A stretch of DNA of 64,000 nucleotides from Lederbergia citrea (GTDB taxonomy: Bacteria > Bacillota > Bacilli > Bacillales > Bacillaceae_C), in assembly GCF_018343525.1 (NCBI RefSeq), contig NZ_JAGYPH010000002.1:62001-126000 (forward strand), in the 5' to 3' direction. Below are positions 7,137 through 15,847 of this stretch, piece after piece. The notes below the pieces were generated by a model. The model was not told the DNA's origin. It ran no database searches and saw only the letters and a list, made by a program, of their open reading frames with translations. The position numbers and the translations under genes are program-made. How positions within the stretch are numbered: the stretch's first letter is position 1; each line of letters starts with the position of its first letter.

Positions 7137-9485
7137 CTACTTTTTAACAACTATTTTCCTTGCTTTACTGACATTCCCTGCTTTATCTGTTGCGGTTATA
7201 GCTAATATAGTACCTGCCTTTTGTTTGCTGATTTTCACCGTAAACGTTTTGTTTTTATTGACTGTGCCTTTAAATGTCTTGGAGCCTGCCTTTACTTTTA
7301 TTGTTGCACCCGGTTCTGAAGTTCCTTTTACATTGCTGTCGCGGCTTGTGACCGTTTTAACCTTTGGCGGGGCCGGAGGAATGACATCTTTTACTTTTAC
7401 CTTCACGGCCGCGCTGGAGCCGAGGCTGTTTCCCGCAGTAACATATAGTACCGTGTCGGCTTTTTGGGTGCTTATTTTGACCTCAAAGCCGCCGTTTGAT
7501 TTCGTTGTACTTGTAAAGGTTTTCTTTCCGGCCTTTACAGTAATCTTTGCACCCGCCTCTGCTGTACCTTTCACTACCTTTGAAAGGTTGGTAACAGTAT
7601 TTACCTTTGGCGGAAGTGGAGGCGTGTTGGCATTCATGACCTTTACAGGGAGACTCTTTTTATAGTAAATGCTGCCAACTCCCAATTGCCCGTCGATGTT
7701 CGAGCCCCAAGCCCATACCGTGCCGTCCGATTTTAATACCACTGTATGATCTTCGCCCGCCTCGGCCTGAACAACATTTGTGATTGGTACCTTTACAGGA
7801 AATAATGAATCGGTTGAGCTGTTATTCCCTAATTTTCCGTAATCATTTTCGCCCCAGCTATAGACTGCCCCACCGTTAGCGACGGCAACCGTGAAACCGT
7901 CTCCCCCGTCAAGCTGCCTGATTTGCCACAAAAAGCCGTCTCCGTTTATTCCCCTGATTTGTTCCGGTTTATTTTGGAGCAGATTATTTTTCGGAATGCC
8001 TAGCTGGCCCTTATCATTATAACCCCATGAATAGGCTGAATCGTCAGCTGCAACAGCGAGACTATGATAAGTGCCGCCTGAAACCTTTTTCGCTTTCGTA
8101 GTAAGCAATACTTTTGTTGGCAGTAAAATATTCCCAAAGCCGTTTCGTCCGTTGCCAATTTGGCCCCAATTATTATATCCCCATGCCCAAACGGTCCCAT
8201 CACTCTTAACCGCTAAGGAATGGAAGCGGCCAGCGCCGATTGAAACCACCTTTGTCAGATTTTTTACTTTAGCAGGAGTTTCAAGCTCTGCCGGCGATGT
8301 CGTGCCAATGCCACCCTGGCCAAATGCATTATTTCCCCATACCCAAACCGTGCCGTCCTTTTTCAATGCCATTAAATGTTCATCCCCTGCAGCGATGGCC
8401 ACCACATTATTTAAGTAAGGAATTTGTTGCGGATATGTCCTAGGCCCGTTAACAATGGCCATCGGATCACCCCATATCCAAACCGTGCCATCTTTTTTTA
8501 AGGCGAAGGAAATACTATATCCGGCGGCGATCTCCTTTACATTGTTGAGTCCTTTCACCTGTACAGGTTTAAAACGCACTTTGTTATCGCCAGTCCCCAA
8601 CTGGCCGGATTCATTCCTGCCAAAGCTCCATACTGTTCCGTTCTTCTTCAAGACAAGCGTATGATTTCCGCCTCCGGCTACGGCCGTGTTGGGAATCCCT
8701 TTAATCGGCGTTACTTTTTTTACTAATACCTTTACTTGAATATTGACCTTAAAGCCTTTATATTCCGCAGTAATAGTTGTGTTCCCCGGCGCAATTCCAG
8801 TAATCTTCCCCTTTGAAACCACAGCGGTGGAAAGGTGTTTCGAGTACCAAAAGGCATCACCGGCTACCGACTTTTTTGTGTTATTTTTATATTCTGCCGT
8901 TAAGGGTACTGATTTTGACTCCCCGGCATAGATCGTTACATTCGGCTGTGATGTAAATACTCTAGCAATAGATGGATCTTTTTCCGGGTTATTTCCGTCT
9001 GATGGTTGGGCAGTTTCGGTAACAAAGGTGAATTTCACACTATTGGTTGAGATTTGGTCAATCCTTAGTTTTGCAAACTTGCCGTCACTCATTGGGAATA
9101 AATATATGCCGCCCGCTTTCAAATCACAAACCTTTTGCGGACCAAATAGATTCTCAGGAAATGTGATTTGACGTAAATCAACCTGCTGTTTCAAATCTTG
9201 TTTCGGAAGTTCCACAATCTTCGCTGCCCCAATATCGCTTTGATTCATGACAAAATCAGCTTTGGTTTTGTCCTTTGTGATGGTCATTGATACAATGTCA
9301 AAGCCGCCGTCCTTTAAAACATCCCCGCTCCACTCCAATGTGTATGGATGCAGCGGCTGATAAGTACCTGTCTTTTCTTCAGACCAGTACAAAATATCAC
9401 CCGCAGCCTGCACATGGTGGAGCTGCAGCCAAGAGCCCAGCATATATAACACCAATACATACAAGAAAAACGCCCTTTTCTTCAT
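7137..9485 (-). CDS. Secreted RCC1-repeat protein with Big2-like and C-terminal Ig-like domains
   Basis: This 782-residue exported protein has a signal peptide (basic MKKR then a hydrophobic stretch ending near HVQAA, about residue 28). An unknown N-terminal domain of about 140 residues is followed by a Big2-like Ig domain (about residues 175-255; GKITGIAPGNTTITAEYKG). Next come about seven RCC1 blades (about 265-620) with the signature GTVWSFGRNESGQLGTGDN repeated in variants. Two Pro-linked bacterial Ig-like domains form the tail (NTVTNLSKVVKGTAEAGAKI and TVTSRDSNVKGTSEPGATIK). I prefer the start MKKRAFF because GAGGGG lies 9 bases before it. Such proteins are extracellular or cell-wall associated; the ligand is unknown. 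It is monocistronic. Confidence 0.88.
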   Translation of the reverse strand: MKKRAFFLYVLVLYMLGSWLQLHHVQAAGDILYWSEEKTGTYQPLHPYTLEWSGDVLKDGGFDIVSMTITKDKTKADFVMNQSDIGAAKIVELPKQDLKQQVDLRQITFPENLFGPQKVCDLKAGGIYLFPMSDGKFAKLRIDQISTNSVKFTFVTETAQPSDGNNPEKDPSIARVFTSQPNVTIYAGESKSVPLTAEYKNNTKKSVAGDAFWYSKHLSTAVVSKGKITGIAPGNTTITAEYKGFKVNIQVKVLVKKVTPIKGIPNTAVAGGGNHTLVLKKNGTVWSFGRNESGQLGTGDNKVRFKPVQVKGLNNVKEIAAGYSISFALKKDGTVWIWGDPMAIVNGPRTYPQQIPYLNNVVAIAAGDEHLMALKKDGTVWVWGNNAFGQGGIGTTSPAELETPAKVKNLTKVVSIGAGRFHSLAVKSDGTVWAWGYNNWGQIGNGRNGFGNILLPTKVLLTTKAKKVSGGTYHSLAVAADDSAYSWGYNDKGQLGIPKNNLLQNKPEQIRGINGDGFLWQIRQLDGGDGFTVAVANGGAVYSWGENDYGKLGNNSSTDSLFPVKVPITNVVQAEAGEDHTVVLKSDGTVWAWGSNIDGQLGVGSIYYKKSLPVKVMNANTPPLPPKVNTVTNLSKVVKGTAEAGAKITVKAGKKTFTSTTKSNGGFEVKISTQKADTVLYVTAGNSLGSSAAVKVKVKDVIPPAPPKVKTVTSRDSNVKGTSEPGATIKVKAGSKTFKGTVNKNKTFTVKISKQKAGTILAITATDKAGNVSKARKIVVKK

Positions 9486-9808
9486 GTCATATCCCCTCAT
9501 CATTTTTTAAAATCCCAAACCATATGTTAGGCATGACAGATCAAAAGTCCTACAACTTAATGTATATTCCTAAACGGCTTTTTAAGAAGTCATTTTAAAT
9601 TTGGTCATCTTCGGATTAGGGATTCTCCAAATAGACAATGGATTATATAACCAATTATTAATAAAATGGTACGGCTCGTTAAAAAAATATGTAGAAGGAG
9701 CTAATGCCGTACTTGCCAATTCTTAAAACAATTATTAAAAGGATTAGAAATTAATATAACTAAACCAAGGTATCAATAACACTTATCATGCTACAGATAC
9801 CCGCATTT
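9486..9808. other. Intergenic region, no gene seen
   Basis: This AT-rich sequence lies between two minus-strand genes. A short imperfect inverted repeat, GGTACGGC...GCCGTAC (about 9668-9711), is the only structure noticed and could be a weak terminator for the HpaB gene's transcript. Confidence 0.4.
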
Positions 9809-11251
9809 TCATTTATTAAGTTTTAAATAGGTACTTACTGTTTTTACATTTTTCTCCTTTGGATAACTTTTGTATAAATAACTGGATAAACGAATGGGGT
9901 CCCCAAAAAAGAATCTTTCATATTGAGTTTGTCTTGTACCAAATGAACTCATAGTGAGATCCCAAGCCAACCGGAATAGCTTTACCCGGTCCAAAGCATT
10001 TCTGTTCTCTCCTTGAAGATACATATCAAGATCTGATTTAAGTGAGTCGAAGTCATTTTCTGTAGGCAATGAAACAATCCCGCTAGCCGCTATTAATTGA
10101 ATAATTTCACTAAAACGAGGGTAAATCCTCGGAAAAACGTTACTAGCCACTTGTAGAGGAACCAAACTTGGACGCATAATTCCCCATTCATCTAATTCTG
10201 CGTTATTTTCGGATTTCTCTAATAGTGCTTTCATTGTTTCAATACCAATAATAATTTCCGATAGTTTTTCTTGAATATGTTGATATTCATCAATATTAAT
10301 GGTTTCGACAAGCAGCTGAGCTAAACCAAAGATAAATTCTATTTTTACAATTTGCCTTATGATTACTTGATGGTAGGCAAAAGGATAATAAGAGCTTTGT
10401 TCTTTGAAATCAGTAGCCATTTCAACATTGTCATAAAAAAATACTTTTTCCCACGGTACTAATACATGATCAAAGACAATAATTGAATCCATTTCTTCAA
10501 ATCTTGAGCTTAAAGGATAATTGAAAGTAGATTCACCTCCAACAAAAGATTCCCTGCAAATAAACTTTAAACCATCAGTATCGGAGGGAATGGAAAAGGC
10601 AAATGCTTCATCGGGATTAAAAAAGGGTCTAGGAGCGGTATAAACCAAAACCTCATCTGTCAAACCTCCTTGCGTAGCAAGAAGACGTGCACCTTTTATA
10701 ATAATTCCTTTTTTATTTTTCTTAATAACTCTTGCGGAAATTGGTTCATTTGAAAATCCTAAATTGATGTGCGAACGATTAACCTGTGGGGTAATGAATG
10801 TGTGTGTAAAAGATAGATCTTTTTCCATCGCTCTTTCATAAAGGGACTGAATGTTTTCTGGAAAGCAATGATCTTTCCCTGTTAAAATGGCAGCAGACGC
10901 TGCAAAACTCATAATAGTAGTATTCATATAATCAGGACTTCTTCCAAGCATTCCACAAGTGTGTCTCGCCCAATATTCAATCATTGTCCTTCTTCTTTTT
11001 AAATCAGTTTTCGTTTTAGGCTGCATGTACGAAAGCCCAATAGATTCGTTCTTATTAGTTAAATTGAATGTCATTTTATCTTTTAAGGAAGGATCATTTT
11101 GTAAATCATACAAAGAAGCGGTTGTTTGGATTATTCCTTTAAAGGCGGGATGTTCAGAGATCTTCCCTTTGATTTTTACTCCATCACACCAAAGGTTAAT
11201 ATCCAGCCGATTTAGCCGGTCAATATAATCTTTTCCACTTATCGATCCCAT
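9809..11251 (-). CDS. hpaB: 4-hydroxyphenylacetate 3-monooxygenase family oxygenase (HpaB type)
   Basis: This 480-residue protein covers the full HpaB family: an N-terminal acyl-CoA-dehydrogenase-like domain, a middle beta domain and a C-terminal helical domain. The diagnostic YWARHTCGMLGRSPDYMN is near residues 93-110, and the flavin region (THTFITPQVNRS, ATQGGLTDEVLVY, FVGGESTFNYPLSSRFEEMD) is also typical. It is the large, FADH2-using component of a two-component monooxygenase that ortho-hydroxylates phenols such as 4-hydroxyphenylacetate. The reductase partner (HpaC) is not in the window. AAGGGGTGAT precedes the ATG. The B. subtilis YoaI protein is of this type; the real substrate is uncertain. 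Confidence 0.88.
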   Translation of the reverse strand: MGSISGKDYIDRLNRLDINLWCDGVKIKGKISEHPAFKGIIQTTASLYDLQNDPSLKDKMTFNLTNKNESIGLSYMQPKTKTDLKRRRTMIEYWARHTCGMLGRSPDYMNTTIMSFAASAAILTGKDHCFPENIQSLYERAMEKDLSFTHTFITPQVNRSHINLGFSNEPISARVIKKNKKGIIIKGARLLATQGGLTDEVLVYTAPRPFFNPDEAFAFSIPSDTDGLKFICRESFVGGESTFNYPLSSRFEEMDSIIVFDHVLVPWEKVFFYDNVEMATDFKEQSSYYPFAYHQVIIRQIVKIEFIFGLAQLLVETINIDEYQHIQEKLSEIIIGIETMKALLEKSENNAELDEWGIMRPSLVPLQVASNVFPRIYPRFSEIIQLIAASGIVSLPTENDFDSLKSDLDMYLQGENRNALDRVKLFRLAWDLTMSSFGTRQTQYERFFFGDPIRLSSYLYKSYPKEKNVKTVSTYLKLNK

Positions 11252-11419
11252 TTTATCACCCCTTATAAATTGGAATAGTGGTAGTTGGTTTATTGTATTT
11301 GAAAATGTTTAAGGTTATTCCGTTAATTATTTATCGGAACGTTTAGGATAGGAAGCCCGATTTCGTATCACTATAGGAGCTGTTTGATCAATTGGAACTA
11401 TATGATGGGGATTTGCACT

Positions 11420-11506
11420 ATATTTACCTACATCCGAATTGCTCAAGCAATTATTCGAGGTTTTTCCAACAGTAGGATATGGAGATTCACAATAGTTATA
11501 GAGCTA
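11420..11506 (+). pseudogene. Fragment matching the 3' end of the AraC regulator gene at 26490
   Basis: About 85 bases match the end of the AraC-family gene at 26490-27566, with the same frame reading LPTSELLKQLFEVFP then TVGYGDSQ before an in-frame TAG. The intact gene reads LPTSELLKRLFEVFPTIGYG at the same place. Only the tail is present, so this is a relic of a paralogue or of a partial duplication. Confidence 0.65.
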
Positions 11507-11742
11507 TCGCTGTGACTGTTTCACTTGCTTCTTGAAGGCGTGCGGAAATAAGCCCCATCCCGTAATGGGCCTTCACTTCAAGGAAATGGTAATCAAATTA
11601 TGCCTTGAAATCGTTTACGTTGATAAGGGTAAATGTTTTAATTATAATTAAATACTCGAAAGAGAAGGGATTTTCTATGTAAAAGACTCAGAATACATTC
11701 TAGTTGAATTGTAATTGTGAGTATAAAGTTAGGAGGAGTACT
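11507..11742. promoter_or_regulatory. Leader of the SDR gene with a possible cre site
   Basis: TTGAAATCGTTTACG at 11605-11619 matches the CcpA cre consensus WTGNAANCGNWNNCW except at the last base. Upstream, CCCAT-CCCGTA-ATGGG forms a small hairpin (about 11554-11569) inside a wider weak inverted repeat CTTGAAGG/CCTTCACTTCAAG. No clear -35/-10 pair was found. Confidence 0.35.
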
Positions 11743-12498
11743 ATGTTGTTACAAGAGAAAGTTGCATTAATTACAGGCGCTGCGTCAGGACTAGGTAGAG
11801 CCCAAGCAATTGAATATGCAAAAGAAGGTGCAAAGGTCATCCTTAGTGATGTGAATGCGGAAGGTTTAGCTGAAACAGAGAAACTAATTAAAGATAATAA
11901 TGGAACTGTACTTAGTATTGTTGCTGACGTTTCTAAAAAAGAAGATGTTCATAGTATGATTAATAAAGCTCTTGAAGAGTTTGGAACCGTTGATATTTGT
12001 GTTAATAATGCAGCTATTTTGGCAGATTTTAAAGCATCTCTTGATATTACTGAAGAAGAATGGGATAAAATCATGGCTGTAAACGTTAAAGGTGTCTATT
12101 TACTCACAAATGAGATTTTGCCACATATGCTTGAAAAGGGGAAAGGAACATTTATTAATGTTGCTTCAATTGGGGGAACAATTGCTGGTGTTGGAGACGC
12201 AGCATATATTACTTCTAAGCACGCTGTTGTTGGATACACGAAACAGCTAACTTTCAATTATGCTAAAGACGGAATTCGCGCTGTTGCACTTTGTCCAGGA
12301 TTAATCGATACTCCAATGGTCCAATATGCAATTGAACAAGACCGTCCTGAGGTTGTACGACAAATAGAATCTATTCCATCTAAACATATCGGTCGCTCTG
12401 AAGAAGTTGCATATTTTTCAGTATATTTAGCAAGTGACAAAGCTAAACATATTAACGGTGTTGAAATGAAAATTGATGGTGGACAATCCATTTCATAA
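11743..12498 (+). CDS. Short-chain dehydrogenase/reductase (FabG/glucose dehydrogenase-like)
   Basis: This is a 251-residue classical SDR. The cofactor motif TGAASGLG lies near residues 11-18; NNAA near 87-90 and the catalytic serine in INVASIGG follow; the catalytic YITSK (Tyr and Lys) is near 154-158; PGLIDTPM is near 186. An acidic residue after the second strand (LSDVN) favours NAD(H). AGGAGGAG lies before the ATG; an in-frame TTG at 11704 has no such site. It lies divergent from the HpaB-type gene, so a linked role in aromatic or alcohol breakdown is possible but unproven. Confidence 0.9.
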   Translation: MLLQEKVALITGAASGLGRAQAIEYAKEGAKVILSDVNAEGLAETEKLIKDNNGTVLSIVADVSKKEDVHSMINKALEEFGTVDICVNNAAILADFKASLDITEEEWDKIMAVNVKGVYLLTNEILPHMLEKGKGTFINVASIGGTIAGVGDAAYITSKHAVVGYTKQLTFNYAKDGIRAVALCPGLIDTPMVQYAIEQDRPEVVRQIESIPSKHIGRSEEVAYFSVYLASDKAKHINGVEMKIDGGQSIS

Positions 12499-12576
12499 TT
12501 ATTTTTTCTAATGATCTGAAATTCAATCTATTGAATAAATGCTAAATTACCAATGGTACTTTTTTAGGTCTAAAAA

Positions 12577-12602
12577 ACGGTTTGACTTAAGTCAAACCGT
12601 TG
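12577..12602. terminator. Perfect palindrome, terminator-like
   Basis: AACGGTTTGACTT joins AAGTCAAACCGTT in a perfect 26-base palindrome. An A-run precedes it, so it looks like an intrinsic terminator when read on the minus strand and a plain hairpin on the plus strand. It lies 78 bases after the SDR stop. Confidence 0.6.
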
Positions 12603-12699
12603 AAAAATTGAATTTTAACAATTGTGAAGAACTGAGAAAACCAACCGTTTGATAAGGCGATCGATGTTTTTCAGTAGGCGTAAAAGTAATTAGGGATAA

Positions 12700-12833
12700 T
12701 CTGTTGATATTTGGATTTAAAGCTGTGAAAAACGAGAAGAAACATCAAGATTCATCAGATCTACCTTAGTATTTTTGTGTTTTCAATGATGTCTCTTTGT
12801 ACGGCTATACTAACCTTCATATTGCAGCTATCT
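12700..12833 (-). pseudogene. Fragment of an SDR gene, paralogous to the gene at 56212-57165
   Basis: The sequence around AAGAAACATCAAG, ATCAGATCTAC, CAATGATGTCT and TTTGTAC matches the internal part of the minus-strand SDR at about 56930-57065, corresponding to its residues of roughly 40-85. It has small insertions and lacks the rest of the gene. It is in the same orientation as the intact copy. Confidence 0.6.
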
Positions 12834-12919
12834 CCAGAACTATATTCTTCCGCAATAACTGGGAATGACATAATTTCTACTCATTACCCTATGGAAAAAT
12901 TAGAATACTATTGGAATAC

Positions 12920-13504
12920 TTAATCTGCAATTTTTTCAACCTTGATAATCGTGTTTGTTGCATTTAAATAAGTGAAACGATACTTCTGCCCTGTATAGAT
13001 TAAAAAATCCTCAAAAAAGAGAGTCATTTGGCCTTCACCGGTTTCAATCAGTACAATCCTAGACGGATAAGATCCTCTTTTTATATCCGTAACTAATAAG
13101 TCTTTGACTTCCCATTCGCCATTTGTATAATCTTTCATAGTCTGAATTGACTTTTCTGCTTCAGTAACACCGAAGATCAATAAAAATATGGTAATTATTA
13201 AGGTAATGATCCCACCAAATGCGAATTTGATGACCGATGATTTTTTGATTCTCTGAGGATTAAAAATGGTTATCACAAAGATGAAATACAGGAAAAACAA
13301 ACAGAATGTCAAAGCAGTGGCAAACAAAAAGGACGTTCCAATGAAGTCAAGGATGAACGCTGTATAAAGATCGGTCACAAACCTATTCGATGCAATAAAA
13401 GTGCTTCCTATTATAACCAAAACAATGATAATTATTAAAAAGCGAAAAATGCTTCGTAGTCGTTTTTCGTTCTGTTCTTTATTTAACTTGAATGATTTCC
13501 TCAT
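12920..13504 (-). CDS. Hypothetical membrane protein
   Basis: This protein has 194 residues, with a basic N-terminus (MRKSFKLNKEQNEKRLRS), three hydrophobic segments (about residues 20-40, 52-80 and 92-112) and a soluble C-terminal part of about 80 residues rich in beta-type sequence (SRIVLIETGEGQMTLFFEDF). I started it at the ATG of MRKSF, nine bases after GAGAGG; longer in-frame starts have no ribosome site. I do not recognise a family. It is monocistronic, with no obvious partner. Confidence 0.65.
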   Translation of the reverse strand: MRKSFKLNKEQNEKRLRSIFRFLIIIIVLVIIGSTFIASNRFVTDLYTAFILDFIGTSFLFATALTFCLFFLYFIFVITIFNPQRIKKSSVIKFAFGGIITLIITIFLLIFGVTEAEKSIQTMKDYTNGEWEVKDLLVTDIKRGSYPSRIVLIETGEGQMTLFFEDFLIYTGQKYRFTYLNATNTIIKVEKIAD

Positions 13505-13680
13505 AAACATTAACCTCTCACTTGCCAATTTCATTGGTATGGACATTGCCAATAAACTTACCTATTTGATAGTGAATACGAATGAAAGTGGTATAAAGTT
13601 TCAATAGAAAAGAGTTTTTTCCTCTCCAAATGATCACGTTAATTAAGTATTGAATGATTATTATGTTCATAGAATAGCTT

Positions 13681-13739
13681 TTACAGGTTAACTAACCCTA
13701 ACATCAATGGAGTTAGGGTTAGTTATTGTAACCCTGTAA
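13681..13739. terminator. Long inverted repeat between two minus-strand genes
   Basis: ACTAACCCTAAC (13691-13702) pairs perfectly with GTTAGGGTTAGT (13712-13723) around a nine-base loop, and the flanks TTACAGG/CCCTGTAA extend the stem. It sits just downstream of the alpha/beta hydrolase gene and probably ends its transcript, though the T-run is poor. Confidence 0.55.
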
Positions 13740-13797
13740 TATGCCTTTTTAATAGCGAGAGAAAAACGATTGCCGGAGAACCTTCCCCCTGTTTTTA

Positions 13798-14880
13798 TTA
13801 ATGTTCGTCTAACTGGAGTATAGATCGGATTAAAACTTCAAAATCTTCTTCATTTGGCATATGTGCTGAGTTTTCCAGAACGATAAATTTCTTCTTCGGT
13901 GCTTCAATCCGATCCAAGTAACCTTTTGCCAAATCAAAGTTTGCCACCTTATCGTGTTTTCCCTGAATGATATAAACTGGTGTCTTAAAAATTGTCAATT
14001 CATTAAAGTCCGTATTAATAATTTCCTTTTGCAATTCCTTGCTTTCTATTAAGCTAAAAGTTGCCCCTGAAAAAAAGCCTGCATAAATATCTTTCAAACT
14101 GTAGTCGGGAGAAACAAGCGATCTTCCTGCTAGCTTAATAAGATTTGCACCTTTCGTATTTTCATCCTTATAGTTAAATCCATAATATTTATTAACCATG
14201 TCGCTATATTGCGATTCTAGTTCCCCATAATAGGGTGGCTCCCCAAACGATTCTATTTGGTCTAGAACATCCTTATCGTCTTTCGCCATTTCCTTCAGCC
14301 ATTGCTTCCCTAGAACCTGACCTTCTTTAATATTTACTATTTGATCCACTCCAATGTAACCATAAAATTTGTCCGGATATCGGTTGGCTAACTGTAATCC
14401 GATAATACTACCCCAGGACATTCCAACCAAGTAGACCTTGTCCTGATTGAATTCCTCACGGACAAAATCAATTACCTCATTCGCATCGGAGAGGAATTGT
14501 TCAACATTCATTGTCTTCATATCCATATTTTTATAAAAACTTTTCCCTGAACCTCTTTGGTCAAAATAGACAGCATTAAATTTTTCAGTAATGACAGGAA
14601 ATTGATTTCGTGAACTTACCCCAAATGGAAATGGCTGCCCTGGACCTCCATGTAAAAAAATTATGAATGGATTCTCTTTACTTTGTCCGTCTACTAAAAT
14701 ATATTGAGATATTCCACCAATGGTTAATTCCCTAACTTCACTGATCCCTCCATTTTGAATAGTCCTTTTAGATTCCCTATTAATCTGATATTGCTTAAAT
14801 TCCCTGAGAAGCAGTAATAATAAAATAATGCTGACCAATGCTATTACAACATATAAACCGATCCCCATGAAAAATTTCAT
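13798..14880 (-). CDS. Membrane-anchored alpha/beta hydrolase (proline iminopeptidase-like)
   Basis: This 360-residue protein has an N-terminal membrane helix (about residues 5-26) and a peptidase family S33-type alpha/beta hydrolase fold outside it. The oxyanion region HGGPGQP (about 76-82) and DQRGSGKS (about 104-111) are characteristic. The nucleophile elbow GMSWGS (Ser near 155), the acid in GKHDKVANF and the final histidine in ENSAHMPNEE complete the triad. It should cleave small peptides, amides or esters at the membrane surface. The ATG is preceded by a weak GGGGGGAATT site. It is monocistronic. Confidence 0.85.
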   Translation of the reverse strand: MKFFMGIGLYVVIALVSIILLLLLLREFKQYQINRESKRTIQNGGISEVRELTIGGISQYILVDGQSKENPFIIFLHGGPGQPFPFGVSSRNQFPVITEKFNAVYFDQRGSGKSFYKNMDMKTMNVEQFLSDANEVIDFVREEFNQDKVYLVGMSWGSIIGLQLANRYPDKFYGYIGVDQIVNIKEGQVLGKQWLKEMAKDDKDVLDQIESFGEPPYYGELESQYSDMVNKYYGFNYKDENTKGANLIKLAGRSLVSPDYSLKDIYAGFFSGATFSLIESKELQKEIINTDFNELTIFKTPVYIIQGKHDKVANFDLAKGYLDRIEAPKKKFIVLENSAHMPNEEDFEVLIRSILQLDEH

Positions 14881-15480
14881 AATTCCCCCCCTTTTTTTTT
14901 ATCTTAAGTTTCTAAATACTAATATTCCAGTTTATTTTCAAAATTCAAACGAATTTTTTATTAGAAGAACTTCGCCCCGTAGCTTTTTTAGCAGTTTAAA
15001 CTCCATTTTATTCTTCAACTGTCGTGTTTCTGTTAGCTGCGAAATGAAATTGAGAAGCTAAACAAAAGGTCCTCTTTTTTCCACATCCTTTTTTTCCGGA
15101 TAAGATGCATCATAAAATTAAATTTAAAGTTATAAAAAAGATGATGTATATAGCTTGTATGACTAATAACCTATTATTTCGACTTATTAACATATTAATA
15201 GACGGTATTCGGGATATTATTTGGATTAACTAATACGAATGGATTATATTTTTGAGAAAATACTACAAGCACGTGTCCTATCAGGGGTGTTTTTGTCTAA
15301 AAGTTACCAATATTCACTATTTTAGTTTGGTAGTTATTTCTATACAATTATACTTACGAAATTAATTTATTGGAAAAGGAGGTTCCTAATTTTGTAGCTA
15401 GTTTAGTAGTTAACTAGTAACTTCAGTTCGGGAAAAAAATCTTTCTTTGAAGGGAAAGTGGGAAATCAATGATGAAGAGG
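14881..15480. other. AT-rich intergenic region, no gene seen
   Basis: Neither strand holds a frame with coding character. CTAGTT-N8-AACTAG near 15395-15415 is the only small inverted repeat noticed. The segment leads into the peptidase remnant. Confidence 0.4.
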
Positions 15481-15641
15481 GCTCACCGTGACAGTGTTGT
15501 GGATGCTCCTAGTGCAAATAACAAGCTTCAGGAGTTGGCTTAATGCTTGAGCTTGCACGTATATATCGTGCTTACATACCGATTAAAGAGATCCGCTTCA
15601 TTGCATTTGGTTCAGAGGAAGGGGGCAATCAACTAGAATGA
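15481..15641 (+). pseudogene. M28-family aminopeptidase remnant
   Basis: One frame reads AHRDSVVDAPSANNKLQELA and stops; the next frame, overlapping the stop, reads ELARIYRAYIPIKEIRFIAF then GSEEGG. Together these match the metal-binding core of M28 peptidases (H-D-S-V...N-D/N...LELAR...KEIRFIAFGAEE), as in B. subtilis YwaD. A frameshift and loss of both ends make it non-functional. Confidence 0.65.
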
Positions 15642-15717
15642 TACAGATTCTAGGATAGAGTTGAACTTTGATGGTTATATAGGAGGCCATACTCTTCAAA
15701 CAGTCCAAGTGAAAATT

Positions 15718-15838
15718 AGAATAGGGAACGTAAGTCCAAACTATTTAAGCCAAATATTTAAAAGAGAGACTAATAGGTAAAAAAGTAGGATTTAGTGTTA
15801 GATTCAAGAAGTATAAAGATATGTTAAAAGAAAGGACA
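15718..15838 (+). pseudogene. AraC-type response regulator remnant
   Basis: NVSPNYLSQIFKRETNR followed by a stop matches the second helix-turn-helix of YesN-like AraC response regulators (VSPNYLSQLFKRETG). A shifted frame after the stop (KKVGFSVRFKKYKDML) may be its continuation. YesN-type regulators often sit beside xylan genes, so it may once have controlled the xylanase that follows. Confidence 0.5.
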
Positions 15839-15847
15839 AAAAAAATC

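Noticed and set aside
7225..7665. Long plus-strand open frames over the RCC1 gene (also 8071-8418, 8455-8664)
   Set aside because: They are antisense shadows of the repetitive gene, without ribosome sites or protein-like composition.
9809..12498. A complete 4-hydroxyphenylacetate degradation operon
   Set aside because: The HpaB-type gene lacks its reductase, ring-cleavage and later genes; the divergent SDR alone does not make a pathway.
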